This document shows positions 32,238 to 43,529 of a DNA stretch of 64,000 nt, piece after piece. The translations under genes and the position numbers were made by a program. Each line of letters begins with the position of its first letter. Position 1 is the stretch's first letter. The notes under the pieces are model-generated. The model was not told the origin of the DNA. It was given only the letters and a program-made list of their open reading frames with translations, and made no database searches. Source of the DNA: Dryomyza anilis (taxonomy: Eukaryota > Arthropoda > Insecta > Diptera > Dryomyzidae). The stretch lies in NCBI GenBank assembly GCA_951804985.1, contig OX638130.1:5690791-5754790 (forward strand), given 5' to 3'.

Positions 32238-33333
32238 CTACGAATCGCCCTTCTGCAGTGCAATAGTCGACGCTTCGTGCAAGTTGCCTAGCTTGCCATG
32301 GAACAGCACATCGGCGATGAGTTTCTCGGCAATGATGCGTTGTCGCCGATCCATATCTTGCAGCTGGATGCAGACATTATGACCAAAAGCTTTCATTATT
32401 GTGTGCTGCGAGATGCTGTTGACACGTTGAGATTTTCGAGGAGGTTCTTCTTGGTGTTGTGGTTCTTTTTCCTGCGCTGAAATATTCCGTAAAACGTCTG
32501 GAGTACGCTTTACGGCGGTTTTTGTCGAAGCACTTTTTTGTTTAGTTGCCGGTGGTGTCGGTGTCGGCGTCGGTGAATCGCTGTCTTCTTTAGGTTGCAG
32601 CAGTGATAGCGCCGGACTGACTGAGCCGCTCGACTTCTCATCCTCCACATCATGATCATCGGGCTCTTCGGCATTGTGGCGCGAATTCCAAGGCCAGGCC
32701 ATGGACTTAAATGAGAAAAATAAAAGAAATGAATAAAATATATAAATTTGGTTTTTCTTTTTGAATATTAAAAATTAATAATATGAAAACAATATTATAA
32801 ATTTAGTACTTTAATTTATTTATTTAAATTTAATTTTTTTTGTTATTAAAATTTATGAAAATATTTGTTAAATTTTTTTTACAAATATTTTATTTTTTAA
32901 ATTTCTAACATTTTTTTAACTAAAAATTGTGTATTTGATTAAATATTATTTTTAAAAATTGTATATTTTTCAAACTTTTTTATTTAAATTTTATATTTTC
33001 TAATTATTTAATTTTTTCTTTTTTTGAAAATTGGTTTTTTTTTTCTATTTTAAATGTTAAACTAAAACCTACTGTTGGATCTTCATCTTCTGGTGGTTTA
33101 TCTACAAGATACATTTTGTGAATCTGCCTGTAATGCCTGATAATATTTGAAGCTCTCTTCCCTGACATCAATCTCTGACATGACTCAATAGTGCAACGAC
33201 TTTTGCCCGTCGATTCGTCGTATGTAAAATATTTTTCCGTATCAATATCGTATACGGCTCGTTTCTTCTTTTTAGGCTTTTTAAGTTTATATTTCCTTTT
33301 AATTTTATTTGGTATTTTAATTTGAGTTGACAT
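32238..33333 (-). CDS. BED zinc finger-BESS protein, gene A (truncated tail)
   Basis: Exon 1 is 33333-33073 and exon 2 is 32705-32238. The 367-nt intron has a GTAGGT donor and a TTTAAG acceptor, phase 0, giving 242 residues. Exon 1 has a lysine-rich patch at 12-25 that could serve nuclear import, then a BED-type finger with Cys47, Cys52, His67 and His72. Exon 2 opens SMAWPWNS, has an acidic and a proline/threonine-rich linker, and a BESS motif at about 188-229 with the core MDRRQRIIAEKLIADVLFHG. BED fingers bind DNA and BESS motifs mediate protein association, so a nuclear DNA-binding factor is likely. It is a close paralogue of B and C but has a longer, basic N-terminus. A CAG-to-TAG change at 32238-32240 removes the last ten residues that B and C keep. 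A candidate AATAAA lies at 32096-32101. Confidence 0.85.
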
Positions 33334-33714
33334 TTTAATTTATTTCAAATTGATTAAATTTAACAACAAAATATTATTTAAAATACGCGCACGACTGTAC
33401 TAAACTACCAAACGCAACTCAACGATGCGACGTTGTTCTGTGCATAAAACAAAATTGTTTGTGCTGCACGTTTTTGTGCACCAAACAGAATTGAGTCTCC
33501 TCTCCCTATTTCTCGTACATGAGTAGGACAGACAACCGCTGCGTGATTGGAATTAAGCTTCACGGGCAGCAGTGTTCAGTGCTGTGTTCGTGCAACTTCG
33601 TGTAAAGCGTATAATATTGTTGTGCATGCGGGTTGTCAGTGTTGCATGTTGTGTGGAATTTATGGGCGAAAACATACCCAATGTCTTTTTCAATTCAAAT
33701 AATATGAGCTGGAC

Positions 33715-34002
33715 TTGGGCATAATAATAATAGTTTGGCGCTACAGTCCTGTATAGAACTTCGGCCGAGCTCCCTTAACATTTGAGATGTGCGTGTTTTA
33801 TGTGTACTGAAATTGTTGGGACCTACAGTTTATTGCCGAATGCGAACGGCGGGTGAGATCTTTTCATAGACAATATTTTTACTTTCGTAGGTTTTCCATT
33901 TCTATGAAAAAGATGTTGGCAGTGGCTGGGGATCGAACCGCGGAGCTTTCGGCTCGTAGTCGCTCTACTAAGAACGCACTAACCAGATGAGCTACCGACG
34001 CA
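33715..34002 (-). mobile_element. tRNA-derived SINE
   Basis: On the minus strand the head has an A-box-like TAGCTCATCTGG and a B-box GGTTCGATCCCC, spaced as in a tRNA gene, followed by an unrelated body. The body ends in an ATT-type triplet tail (plus-strand ATAATAATAATAG at 33721-33733). The acceptor arms do not pair, so it is not a working tRNA gene. It sits in the upstream DNA of gene A. Confidence 0.65.
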
Positions 34003-34150
34003 ATGTGTGTATTTTTTGGGAATATGTGTGTATTTTTTTTTTTAGTCTGCACTGGGTATGTCGATCCCGGAACGTTTTTTGCAATCCCGGGGATTTGCAA
34101 AAAACGGGGATTTCAAAAAAAGGCGTGTATGAACACGCCTTTGTACATAC

Positions 34151-34383
34151 ACACAGAGAAAAAATATGTTTGCAGCAAACATAATATGTTTGCAATCCTA
34201 TATTTGATGTCTTTAACTGGATTATACTTTTAATTTTAATTTATTTTTAATTATTTTGATATTCAATTCATGACTTATGATTATAATTTGTTCATAACAT
34301 ACTTATTTTAAAATCCTGAAAATTCATTTATGTAACGTGTAACACAATATGTTTACTGCTAAACATAATTTTCCTCTGAGTGT
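34151..34383. mobile_element. MITE with ACACNNAGAG.. inverted ends
   Basis: The left end ACACAGAGAAAAAATATGTT is mirrored by the right end AACATAATTTTCCTCTGAGTGT-like sequence. It is about 233 bp with no ORF. The end sequence resembles the 25821-26315 element, so one family is possible. It separates gene A from part of its upstream DNA. Confidence 0.6.
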
Positions 34384-34523
34384 ATGTATGAAATATATCG
34401 AAAAAAGTGTCTAAACTTCTGTGGTATTTACAATGCGGTATATTTCATAAACTAAAGCAAATTGGATAAAATAGATACCTAACACTCGTCCAAAATTGTT
34501 ACTGTACTCTTACTGTACCTACA

Positions 34524-35162
34524 TGAGTAGAAATTTAGTGAAGGATGCGATCATTGTCTAATCAGACAGCCTGATTTCAAATCAGGCAATGATCAGGGAT
34601 TTTTATCAGTGCCTGATTTAAAACATGCCGCTGTTCTAAGTTGCTATCCTGATCAAGTTGCCTAATCAGGCTTCCTGATCTTACACTTCAACTAACCTTA
34701 TATAATTCGATGTATATTCAAAATCTTCTTAAACAGTTTTTACCAAATTTGAGACCTTTCAAACAAAAAATAGTTTTGCAATGACAAAAAGTCAACGTTT
34801 GAGTCTAAATGAGATATTTCAAATTTTTAAAAATGTTAAGATTTTTTATTTCTATTGCATTTGAGTTTAACATTTATTTATTATAATAATTTACTTTATT
34901 AGAATAATTTTACTATCCAATTTTATTGTAAAGGGTTTTTAATAACATCTCGATCATAATATATTAATATCTAATTAGGTTTTTTTTTCATAAGCGTCAC
35001 ATCAGATTTCATTAAGTAGACTTTGTTCAGTATTTTTTTATGAAGGTTGGAACAGGTTGCCTTACGTGGATTTGCAATTAGGATTATCCTAGTCGAGCCT
35101 TATTGTATTCTAATCAGTGAGGGGTGAGAAATAAGGCTAACCTTAACCAATTTCCACTAGGG
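34524..35162. mobile_element. Diverged member of the GTAGAAATT-end repeat family
   Basis: The left side GAGTAGAAATTTAGTG and the right side AACCAATTTCCACTAGGG are inverted versions of the 29.8-kb MITE ends. The interior shares CAGTGCCTGATTTAAAACAT, CCTGATCAAGTTGCC and AAGGCTAACCTTAACCAA with the dispersed repeats at 8.3 and 12.5 kb. This copy therefore links those repeats to an element with inverted termini. Confidence 0.6.
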
Positions 35163-35829
35163 TAACGAGTCTGGCATCGGTTTCTGAGAAAAAAACAATA
35201 TGTTGGAAAAATCGTATGATAACGAATCAGATCTTGTACTAATATCGAACGAATCATACTAAAACTGCGAAAATAATCCAAGTTTTCAAATATGTTTTTT
35301 TCGAAACGATTATAAAAATGATTCTGGATTGATATCGCATCAAATAGTGCAAAAATATCGAGATTTATTAGACGTTCAAAATTAAGAGCTCCCATACGAT
35401 ATTTTTACATGAGTATAAAAGTTCGCTGGCCAAATATTACCAAGGAAAATTTAAAACTTTAAAATTTTAAAATTTTATCAATAAAAACTCAATATTACTC
35501 ACTGAAAAACAATGTAAAAATATTTTTATGAAAATAAAATAAGATAAAATTTATCAATTTCTCATTATTAAATTATGGAAAATTTAAAAAGTACAAATTT
35601 TTTGTTTTTTTTTTAATATATTAATGATGAGTTTTTAACCGAGATTAATAATATATTTTCTTATATGTCTATATGCAATGAATGTGGGATTTCACAGGAG
35701 AATAGTATGCACTAGGATCATTCAGTTCGAATATTGCATAGAGGGCGTTATAATGCCTAACGCCCTTATTGGACCCAACACGTTTAAAGGTTGAAAATAT
35801 AATTTTAAAAACACACAATTTTATACATA
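35163..35829. other. AT-rich spacer upstream of gene A
   Basis: A 93-codon minus frame (35114-35395) overlaps repeat sequence and has no domain. From about 35660 the DNA starts to match the region far upstream of genes B and C (GAAAATATAATTTTAAAA). No gene was recognised. Confidence 0.45.
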
Positions 35830-36020
35830 ATATAGGGGTGCACTTTTTAAATTTTTTACCCATTATTATTTACGAAAATGCATCATTGTTGTGCACAGCG
35901 GCACATGAACGAGAGCCGCAAGAGATACTGAAATGAGTTATATACACGCGAGCTGGTGTGTGTACGAACGAAGCTGAATGTGCTATACTAAAACAGAGCT
36001 GCCAAGTATTTGAAAATAAA
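35830..36020. promoter_or_regulatory. Conserved upstream segment of unit A
   Basis: TTACGAAAATGCATCATTGT, GTGCACAGCGGCAC, TATACACGCGAGCTGGTGTG and TTGCCAAG- or CTGCCAAG-type words occur in the same order here, at 38466-38650 (unit B) and at 46267-46452 (unit C). Its preservation in three paralogous units suggests a promoter, enhancer or 5' noncoding exon, but simple shared descent cannot be excluded. Confidence 0.4.
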
Positions 36021-36602
36021 AAATTGTATATATACAGTTACTGACAAAATAATAAGGTCATTAACTTGTTTTACTTATTTTGCAAATTTTAGAACATTTG
36101 TAGTTTACATTTGTAGTTTAGAACATTTGTAATAAATTATTGTCAATATGTCTTATTACAAAATAGATGAATTGTTTGGTACAACCCCTTAAACACAAAA
36201 AGTCAGTATTGATTGTGAAAAAATAGGGTACATTCAAAATAATTAAGGATTTATATATTTTCAAAGAAAAATAATTTGAAAGTAATAATTTTATAATCTC
36301 CGTAAATAAATTAAAATTAAATTTTAAAATTGAAATACGTAAACTCTTTTAAAAACTGATCGAAAACTAATAATTATATTTTGACCCTATCATTCTACGA
36401 CCCATATCTGATTAGAATTGAATATGTCTGCCCTAACAGGGATAACTTCTACTAGAAGATAAAATACTTTATTATTCAATTTTTTTATTTTTAAAAAGAA
36501 CCACATAACTTAAAAATATATATCTTTCTTAGAATTTTTAATTATAACGAAATAACTTAAATAAAATGTACAAGAAGTATGTAATTCAAATCGGAAATAA
36601 TG

Positions 36603-37516
36603 TCAGTAGTCTTGGAAACTATTCGAGCAGGCTGCCTGCGAAGCGCCCTTCTTCAGTGCAATAGTCGACGTTTCGTGCAAGTTGCTTAGCTTGCCATGGA
36701 ACAACACATCGGAGATGAGTTTCTCGGCAATAATACGCTGTCGCCGATCCATATCCTGCAGCTGTATGCAGACATTATGACCAAAAGCTTTCATTATTGT
36801 GTGCTGTGAGATGCTGTTGACACGTTGAGATTTTCGAGGAGGTTCTTCATGGTGCTGTGGCTGAAGTTGAATTTGTTGCGGTGAGTGATGTAGCTCCTGC
36901 GCTGAAATATCATGTAAAACGTCTGCAGTGCGCTTTTCGGCTCTTTTTTTGGCAACACTTATTCGTATAGGTGCCGGTGGTGTCGGTGTCGGCGGCGGTG
37001 AATCGTTGTTTTCTTTAACTTGCAGCAGTGATAGGACCGGACTCACTGAGCCATCGGATTTTTCATCTGCCACATCATGATCATCGGGCTCTTCGTCATT
37101 GTTGTTCGAATTCCAGGGCAAGGCCGTAGACTAAAATGAGGAAATAAAAGAAATTTAAATTGTATTTTTTTTTTGAAATATTTATTTTTAAAAACTTTAT
37201 ATATATCTCAAACTTTTTTATTAAAATTTTAAATTTCCTAATTAAAAAAAAAAATCCATTTCATTATAAAGTTTATTTATTTTGTTGTTCAATTTTAATT
37301 ATTAAAACCTACTATTGGATCGGCATCTTCTGAGGGTTTCTCCACAATATGAATTTTGTGAAGTTGCCTGTAATGCCTGATAATATTCGAAGCTCTCTTG
37401 CCGCTCATCAATCTTTGGCATGACTCAATAGTGCAACGACTTTTGCCCGTCGATGCGTCGTATTTAAAATATTTTTCCGTATCAAAATCATATTTGACTC
37501 GATTACTTTTTGGCAT
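36603..37516 (-). CDS. BED zinc finger-BESS protein, gene B
   Basis: Exon 1 is 37516-37313 (68 codons) and exon 2 is 37130-36603 (175 codons and stop). The 182-nt intron has GTAGGT and TTTTAG ends, phase 0; the product is 243 residues. The finger uses Cys28, Cys33, His48 and His53, spaced CX4C and HX4H. The exon 2 start has a Trp-to-Leu change in the AWPW word shared by A and C. It is followed by an acidic stretch, a PPPTPTPPAP linker, a Gln/His segment, the basic word PPRKSQRVN, a BESS motif at about 178-219 and a conserved tail NSFQDY. A nuclear DNA-binding role is inferred from BED plus BESS. Gene C has the same length and is its closest relative by eye. Candidate AATAAA at 36484-36489. 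Confidence 0.88.
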
Positions 37517-37534
37517 TTTAAAGAAGTAATCAAA

Positions 37535-37915
37535 TTAAACGAATTTATTATTATTAATTTGAAATTGGTTTAATTTAACAAATAGAATAGTATTCAAAAT
37601 ACGCGCACGAATGTGACTTTTTACTAAGAGACGCAGCTCAACAATGCGATGTTGTTCTCTGCACAAAACAAAATCGTTTGTGCGGCTCGTTTTTGTGCAC
37701 CAAACAGAATTGAGTAGAGTCTCTTGTTTCTCGTACATGAGTAGGACAGACAACCGCTGCGTGATTTGAAATACGCTGCACGTATGCAGGGGGTGATTCA
37801 GTGCTGTGTTCGTGCAACTTTGTGTGAAGCGTTTAATATTATTGGATATGCGGGTCGTCAGTGTTGCAAATTTTGTGGAATTTATGGGTGAAAACATACC
37901 CGATGTCTTCTTCAA
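37535..37915 (-). other. Open frame in the leader/promoter region of gene B
   Basis: The frame ends about 20 bp before the ATG of gene B and on the same strand. A similar frame sits in the same place before gene C (45333-45671), and the first ~45 codons are still open before gene A. The first ATG in the frame begins MFSPINS. No domain was recognised. It may be an upstream ORF, or 5' leader DNA that is open by chance and shared through recent duplication. It is not called as a gene. Confidence 0.3.
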
Positions 37916-37934
37916 TTCAAATTATATGTCCTGG

Positions 37935-38240
37935 AATCTGGGAATGACAAATGTGCCAGTGCTGTGCCTAGCTTGATATATCAGAGCCTGTGTGGAGTCT
38001 GTGAGTGATGATTGTGTCAGGCTTGTGTTTAGCCTGGTATATCAAGTCCTATATAAAAGCTGGGAGTAACGAGTGTGCCAGTCTTGTGTCTAGCTTGAGA
38101 TACTGAGATCTGTGTGCAGTCAGTGAGATACGGTTGTGTCAGACTCATGTATAACTGAAACAATCATGGCCAGGGTGAAGTCTGGAAGTTACTAGTGTGT
38201 GTATCTCGATATACTAAGCCTTGGTAGTCAAACTTGTAAC
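37935..38240. repeat. ~62-bp tandem repeat upstream of gene B
   Basis: About four to five diverged copies of a unit with TGTGCCAGTGCTGTGCCTAG and TTGATATATCA start near 37950, 38012, 38075 and 38133. The same array lies upstream of gene C at 45690-45995, so it predates the B/C duplication. Confidence 0.7.
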
Positions 38241-38465
38241 AAATGCATGGGCATTTCTACCTTAACACATCAATTGTAGAAGTTTACCTATTATGGTAGA
38301 TATAATCATGACCTCACCATATTCGTTATGACGATGAAGAACCAAATTTTATGAAATTGATCTAGGAATTAAAGAAGAATTGTACGCACTCATTCGATCA
38401 TTCGGTGCGAATATTGCAAAAATGTTTTAATGTTGAAAATATTTTTAAAAATACATCATATAGCG

Positions 38466-38650
38466 GCGTCGCACTTTTTCAATTTTTCTCCATTATTATT
38501 TACGAAAATGCATCATTGTTGTGCACAGCGGCACGTGACCGTGAGCAACAGAGAGACTTAAATGTGTTATATACACGCGAGCTGGTGTGTGTGCGAACGA
38601 ACATGAGGCGTGCGAAACAGAAGCAGAGTTGCCAAGTCTTTGAAAATAAA
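38466..38650. promoter_or_regulatory. Conserved upstream segment of unit B
   Basis: This is the unit B counterpart of the segment at 35830-36020, carrying GCGTCGCACTTTTTC, GTGCACAGCGGCACGTGACC and CACGCGAGCTGGTGTGTGTG. It lies about 1 kb upstream of the gene B start. Function is inferred only from retention in three units. Confidence 0.4.
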
Positions 38651-38924
38651 AAAAAAACACAAAAATTATATACAAAAAATGTGTGTTAATAATGGGTTTA
38701 CAAAATGTTTATATAATTTTATTGAATTTGTATGAACAATTTCGTATTTTGAACCTACTGATTTGAGGTTGAAAAAACTACAAAGTCGGTTCGCAAGAAA
38801 TATGTTGATATGATGATCATAAAATAAATGACCGGTATACAATTAAATTCACCCGTTATGTTAGGTAATGATGTGATGTGAACATAAGGGGTCGTGTCAC
38901 ATATCATAATTAACCGAGTATGCT

Positions 38925-39145
38925 CATTTTTAATACCTGCGTAGATATATCGGTAATCTAACTTCGGAATTTCACTAATTTAGCTCTTCTAGTTCTCCTG
39001 TAATAGATAGACATATAGACGGCTTAGTAGATAATGTGATCCAGAATTTATATACTTTTCCATAAGAGTCACGCTTCCTTCTGAGTGTAATAAACAGATG
39101 ACCTAACTGAATATACTCTTTTATTCTTAGTTCAGGGTATAATAA
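38925..39145 (-). repeat. Fly dispersed repeat (minus copy) in unit B
   Basis: Read on the minus strand it follows the order of the 61.1-kb copy: a GGGTATA-like start, CAGTTAGGTCATCTG, GGAAAAGTATATAAATTCTG and GAGCTAAATTAGTGAAATTC. The matching copy in unit C is at 46735-46985, so it was present before the block duplication. Confidence 0.6.
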
Positions 39146-39892
39146 TCGTCATGTGAAATAAATTATCAGATTAAATTGTTCACTATTTTTTTTCCAGTAC
39201 CTAGTTTTTTTGTATTTCAATCACAAGACAAAAAATTACTCCCCGATTAAACCAAACCTCCTGTATATCTTCACACTGAATACATATTTATTGTGATAAA
39301 CAACTTATTGCCCAACCAACGTATTAGGTTCTCTCAATGATATTTCAAGTGTCAACCCAATTTGCAGAAATTTATTTTAACCGAATGAAGTTGGTGGTTA
39401 TTATTTTCGTTATTTTAACCTCATGCCAAATGAGAATTTTCTGATTATTCACGTAATATACTTTTGAAAATAGGTCATATATAAGGTTCAGGTTATATGG
39501 GAGGGTTAGGTGTTAAACCAGTGATGCATTTAGCAAAAATTAATTTGGGTATTAATTTTGAATTCGATAAAATAATGATAACTTTTCGATGTGAAATTCG
39601 AAATATATTAAAATTGAATTTGTATCAAAAAACAAAATTTTCTAAACTACTAAAATTTGTTTATTGAAAATTAAAACTGTTTCAATATCAACTCGATATC
39701 TATAAAGTCAAAAAAGTAATCATTTTAAATAGGTTTGTTTCTTTTTATCCTATCGTTTTCGTATCATTATAGATTATAGAAAACAATAATTTGGGCCTAT
39801 ACACGATATCGTTAAGATACCGTTTTGTTTGCTGGGATCCCAGTAGATTTTAAACATTTATAAATTTTGTTTTGACGGGAACTGTGTTGATA
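39146..39892. other. Spacer between units B and D
   Basis: Up to about 39517 it matches unit C DNA ending at 47325 (AAGGTTCAGGTTATATGGGA). From about 39520 it matches the DNA before unit F (CCAGTGATGCATTT at 49217). This junction is where gene E sits in the other block. No gene is present here. Confidence 0.6.
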
Positions 39893-40235
39893 GGGCATAT
39901 TTTAAAAATGAGAACCGTTGAAAAAGTTCGTAATTTTGCTCGTTAGTTTAGTTTATACTCTATATAACCATAAATAAATTGCTTATTTATTATTAGATCT
40001 GATAGGCTAAATAAATCATGAACAAATAATCTAAGAAAATCAAAAATTTTCGATTGATTTGAATATCTTATATATTGTATTAATCTTGACAATTGAAAGA
40101 AAATTTGCATTTACAGTTTTTTGGAAAACTACTTTTGTAAGAGAAAGCATTTTTTTAATCTAAAAAGTGGTTCAAAATAGCCGTAAAATGTCGATAGTAA
40201 TTTTCGTAATCAGCAACCGCGAATTATACAGAATT
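39893..40235. repeat. Diverged single copy of the ~370-bp satellite (unit D)
   Basis: GGGCATATTTTAAAAATGAG, TTAGTTTAGTTTATACTC, TTTTTTGGAAAACTACTTTT and AAATGTCGATAGTAATTTTC follow the order of the satellite copies at 23.9-25.7 kb. The counterpart in unit F is at 49913-50255. Confidence 0.7.
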
Positions 40236-40407
40236 GATATATGGAATATCAGTGAAAATATCGTTTTCTGTGAGTAGTGCATTTATATTTATTCGTTATG
40301 TCAAGAATGGGAGTTATTAAGCATTTCAAAAGGTGGATATAATCGATCAAAATAGTACGAAGGAATCGTAGATAGTCTTAAATGAGTTAATGTACAATTA
40401 ACATTTA

Positions 40408-40804
40408 GCGTATTCACAGTTCATCGTATTTTAGTATAGTATTCGTTCCATGTTGTATATATACGATAAAATAACACAGAAACGTCAATTTGTTGTTGTA
40501 TCCCTTATAAACGTGAAATACCACAAGTGTTGTATTTGAGAGCCCTGAGGCATGTTTTGTGATGTCGTATTTTATGAAATAAAGGAAAATTGTGAAATTT
40601 AAGATAAATAGTGCGCATAAAATGTTAGTTTATTTGTTTTCCTTTTTAAATCGAGAAATATTTACAATAATTTCAAAAAATCCTAATTTTATTAAAATCA
40701 GCTGCATTTATAAGACAAAATATTTTAACAATCAGAAAAGTGGTGCTTGCCGTACTGTCGTATTCGTACAATTTCGTACCAATACCATGAAACTGTGAAT
40801 ACGC
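40408..40804. mobile_element. Tc1/mariner-like MITE with TA target duplication
   Basis: The 397-bp element starts GCGTATTCACAGTT and ends AACTGTGAATACGC, a perfect 14-bp inverted repeat, and is flanked by TA at 40406-40407 and 40805-40806. No transposase is present; the 68-codon frame inside is a chance one. The same place in unit F (near 50445) has no such element, so the insertion appears private to this block. Confidence 0.8.
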
Positions 40805-41017
40805 TAATTGATTCAGGTGTTACTTTAATAAAAAAGACTTTTTTTTATTTTAAATTCATTAATTATTTATTGGTTTATTAAATAGCGTAAATTTTATGAG
40901 AAAATTAAAATTAACAAATGTCTCTTTCCATTTATATTAAATTCAATATTTATAACATTATTTTAGAAATATATATATAAAGGTATAGTTAACTTTTAAA
41001 AGAATACGCAGCAAACT

Positions 41018-41644
41018 TCAATATACAGCTGACTCCTGAAAACTGTTAAATGTCGGTGGTGCCGGTTGTAGCGGCGGCGCACTACCATTTTGCAGCGTTA
41101 TGGCGGTCGTTTCCATTAAATTGCGCAGCTTACCATGGAAGAGCACATCAGAGATGAGCTTCTCGGCAATGATGCGCTGTCGCCGATCCATATCCTGCAA
41201 CTGTATAGAGACATTGTGACCGAATGTCTGCATGATGGCCTCCTGGGAGATATTGCCAAACGATAAAGGTGGCAACACTTGTTGCATATTCTGCTGCAGT
41301 TGTGGCTGCAATGGTGGCGGCTGCAATGGTAGCGATTGCATTTGTGGTGGCGTCATGGGTGGTGGTTGCTGCAGTTGCTGCTGCATTGGTTGTTGCATAT
41401 GTTGTTGATGTGGCAGCAACATTATTGGCTCGACAATGCTGTTGCTATCGAGTGTAACTTCGAGCGCACGTTTCTCCGATTTGTTGATGCTCTTTCGCGA
41501 AGTGCTCGGCGGCGACATGGAACGTTCTTCGTCCGTGTTGGTGCGCAGCGGCTTTGGCGTTAGGCTGCGTGACTGTACGAGTGCCTCATCTTCGTCGTTC
41601 TCATCCTGATCGTGGGGGCTGGATTTCCAGGGCCAAGCTACGGA
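41018..41644 (-). CDS. Orphan BESS exon, gene D (partial)
   Basis: This is an intact second exon of 208 codons after a TTTTAG acceptor (phase 0). It starts SVAWPWKSS and runs through an acidic stretch, a short Gln/Pro linker, a BESS motif (core MDRRQRIIAEKLISDVLFHG) and the tail NSFQESAVY. It is the paralogue of the gene F second exon with a much shorter glutamine region. No BED exon was found between it and gene C. Homology to the gene F intron continues to about 43.0 kb and then stops before the place where F has its first exon. It may be a fragment from an incomplete duplication, or it may be spliced to an upstream BED exon such as that of gene C, with which it is phase-compatible. GKLRNL replaces GKLGNL of the relatives. 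Confidence 0.65.
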   Translation of the reverse strand, partial: SVAWPWKSSPHDQDENDEDEALVQSRSLTPKPLRTNTDEERSMSPPSTSRKSINKSEKRALEVTLDSNSIVEPIMLLPHQQHMQQPMQQQLQQPPPMTPPQMQSLPLQPPPLQPQLQQNMQQVLPPLSFGNISQEAIMQTFGHNVSIQLQDMDRRQRIIAEKLISDVLFHGKLRNLMETTAITLQNGSAPPLQPAPPTFNSFQESAVY

Positions 41645-43090
41645 CTAAAATGAGTGCAAAATGTTTTAAGTTTTTTAAAATGGTACAATTATTTGGGCAA
41701 GAAGAATTAAAAAAAAAATTATATACAAATTTTTCAATACAAAAATGGTTTTCAATATGAGTTCTTCCTTTCCAACGAATTTCAAATCATTTACAAAAGA
41801 TGTATTCAAGACAATTTTAATAACAATTTTTCAATACAAAAAATGAAATTCGAATGAATATTATTAAATTAAGGGTGTGTGCGAGTTCGACTAAATTGCT
41901 GACTAAACTAAATTGTGCGGTTTTTAATTCAATCGCCATTCGGTAATTGTTAAAGTACCTAATAAATCAATTATCATATGTCTGTTTGATATCTTCCAAT
42001 TTAATTCAATTTAGTTTGCTCGAAAATGTGCTAAATTGAAAAGTCGAACACTGCATTACCGACAAAATTTAGTTTAGTCAGCAATTTAGTCGAATTCGCA
42101 CACACCCTAAATTAAAATGAGTTTGATTCCAATTTTTTAATATTTTCGAATTTATAAAAAAAAAATTATTTTTGAAAACAAAAATTGTGAATATTGAACA
42201 AAATTTATGAACTTCGAATTTTTGAAATCTTCGTAATTTCGATTTTGAACATAAAACTATAATATGTATATAAAATATGTTCAACTTGTATTTTTTAAAT
42301 CTTTGTAATTCTTGAACATTAAAATTTTAGAAATTGAAAAAAGGTTATTTAAGAACTTTTTCATAATAGATTGATGTATAAAATTGTGTCTAAGTTTTTA
42401 AAATCTTCGATTTTTTAAAAATTCAAATTTTGGAAATTGAAAAAAAGTTCTTAAGAACTTCGAATTTTTTAAATCTTCGAAATATCGATATTTTGAAAAC
42501 TAAAATTTTGGAAAATGAAAAAAAAAAGATTATTTCAAAACTTTTTCATAATAGTATCATGGATAAAATTATATTCGAATTTTTTGAAATCTTCGAAATT
42601 TTGTTTTTTTTTTAATTAAAAATTTGGAAATTGACAAAAAAAGTTCATTGAAGATCTTCGAATTTTTGAAATCTTCGAAATATCGATTTTTTAAAACTAA
42701 AATATTGGTAATTGAAAAAAGATTATTTGAGAACTTTTTTTTTGTATAAAATTATCTTCGAATTTTTTGAATAGTTTGTAAATTTTGGAAATTTCGTTTT
42801 TTTTAAATACAATTTTGGAAAATGAAAAAGTTTACTTCAGAACTTTTTCTGAATGGTACCATGATCTTAGAAATTTTCGAAATTTCGATTTTTTTAAAAT
42901 TCAAACTTTGGAATTTGAAAAAAAAGTTTATTTAAGACCCTTTTCATAATAGTATCATGTTTAAAATTGTCTTCGAAGTTTTTGAAATCTGCGAAATTTT
43001 CATTTCTTTAAATAAAATATTGGAAATTGAAAAAAAAGAGAGATTTTTGATGAAAAATATGTAATTTTAATTTTATATTTTTGCCAAATT
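41645..43090. repeat. Degenerate repeat, counterpart of the gene F intron
   Basis: Words such as GAACTTTTTCATAATAGTAT, CTTCGAATTTTTTGAAATCT and GGAAATTGAAAAAAAG recur at roughly 110-130 bp spacing. The same texture fills the gene F intron (51.7-53.3 kb). It is probably an old tandem repeat that grew inside an ancestral intron. Confidence 0.6.
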
Positions 43091-43319
43091 ATCAGGAAAA
43101 ACACGAATAGCCATTTGAAATTTTTTAATGGATAAAATGATAGTTCACTCAATTCTCAATAATATAAAATTAACATTCTGCATGTGACGTATATATTGTT
43201 ATAGTTATGACAGTTTTAATACAACCCACTATTATTCTTAAAAGAGCACTTGTTTCAATTTTTTTACTTTAAGCAAGAAGCCTACAAAAGGATTTTTTCA
43301 CTGTATAATTTTTAGTTTG

Positions 43320-43440
43320 TTTTCTAAGTTCTCATAAATTTTGAATAAATTGACATATTTTTAAACTTTCAGTAGAAAACTTTAATTTCCGATTTTCGGC
43401 GAGCTAGACTAAGCTTCTGTCCCATAGTGTAGTGTTAAGA
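43320..43440 (-). repeat. Repeat fragment matching 13.2 kb
   Basis: TCGGCGAGCTAGACTAAGCT and CTTCTGTCCCATAGT here are the reverse complement of a stretch at 13196-13280. The family is unknown. Confidence 0.6.
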
Positions 43441-43529
43441 GTAAACTAAACTAATTCAACTGTAAACAAATTCAACTGTAAACAAATTCAACATAAGTCA
43501 CAATTGACAGATTACAATTTACGTATCAC

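Noticed and set aside
33925..34000. Functional tRNA gene on the minus strand
   Set aside because: A- and B-box words are present, but the acceptor stem does not pair and a SINE body and triplet tail follow.
40592..40798. 68-codon plus frame
   Set aside because: It lies wholly inside a MITE and runs into its terminal repeat.
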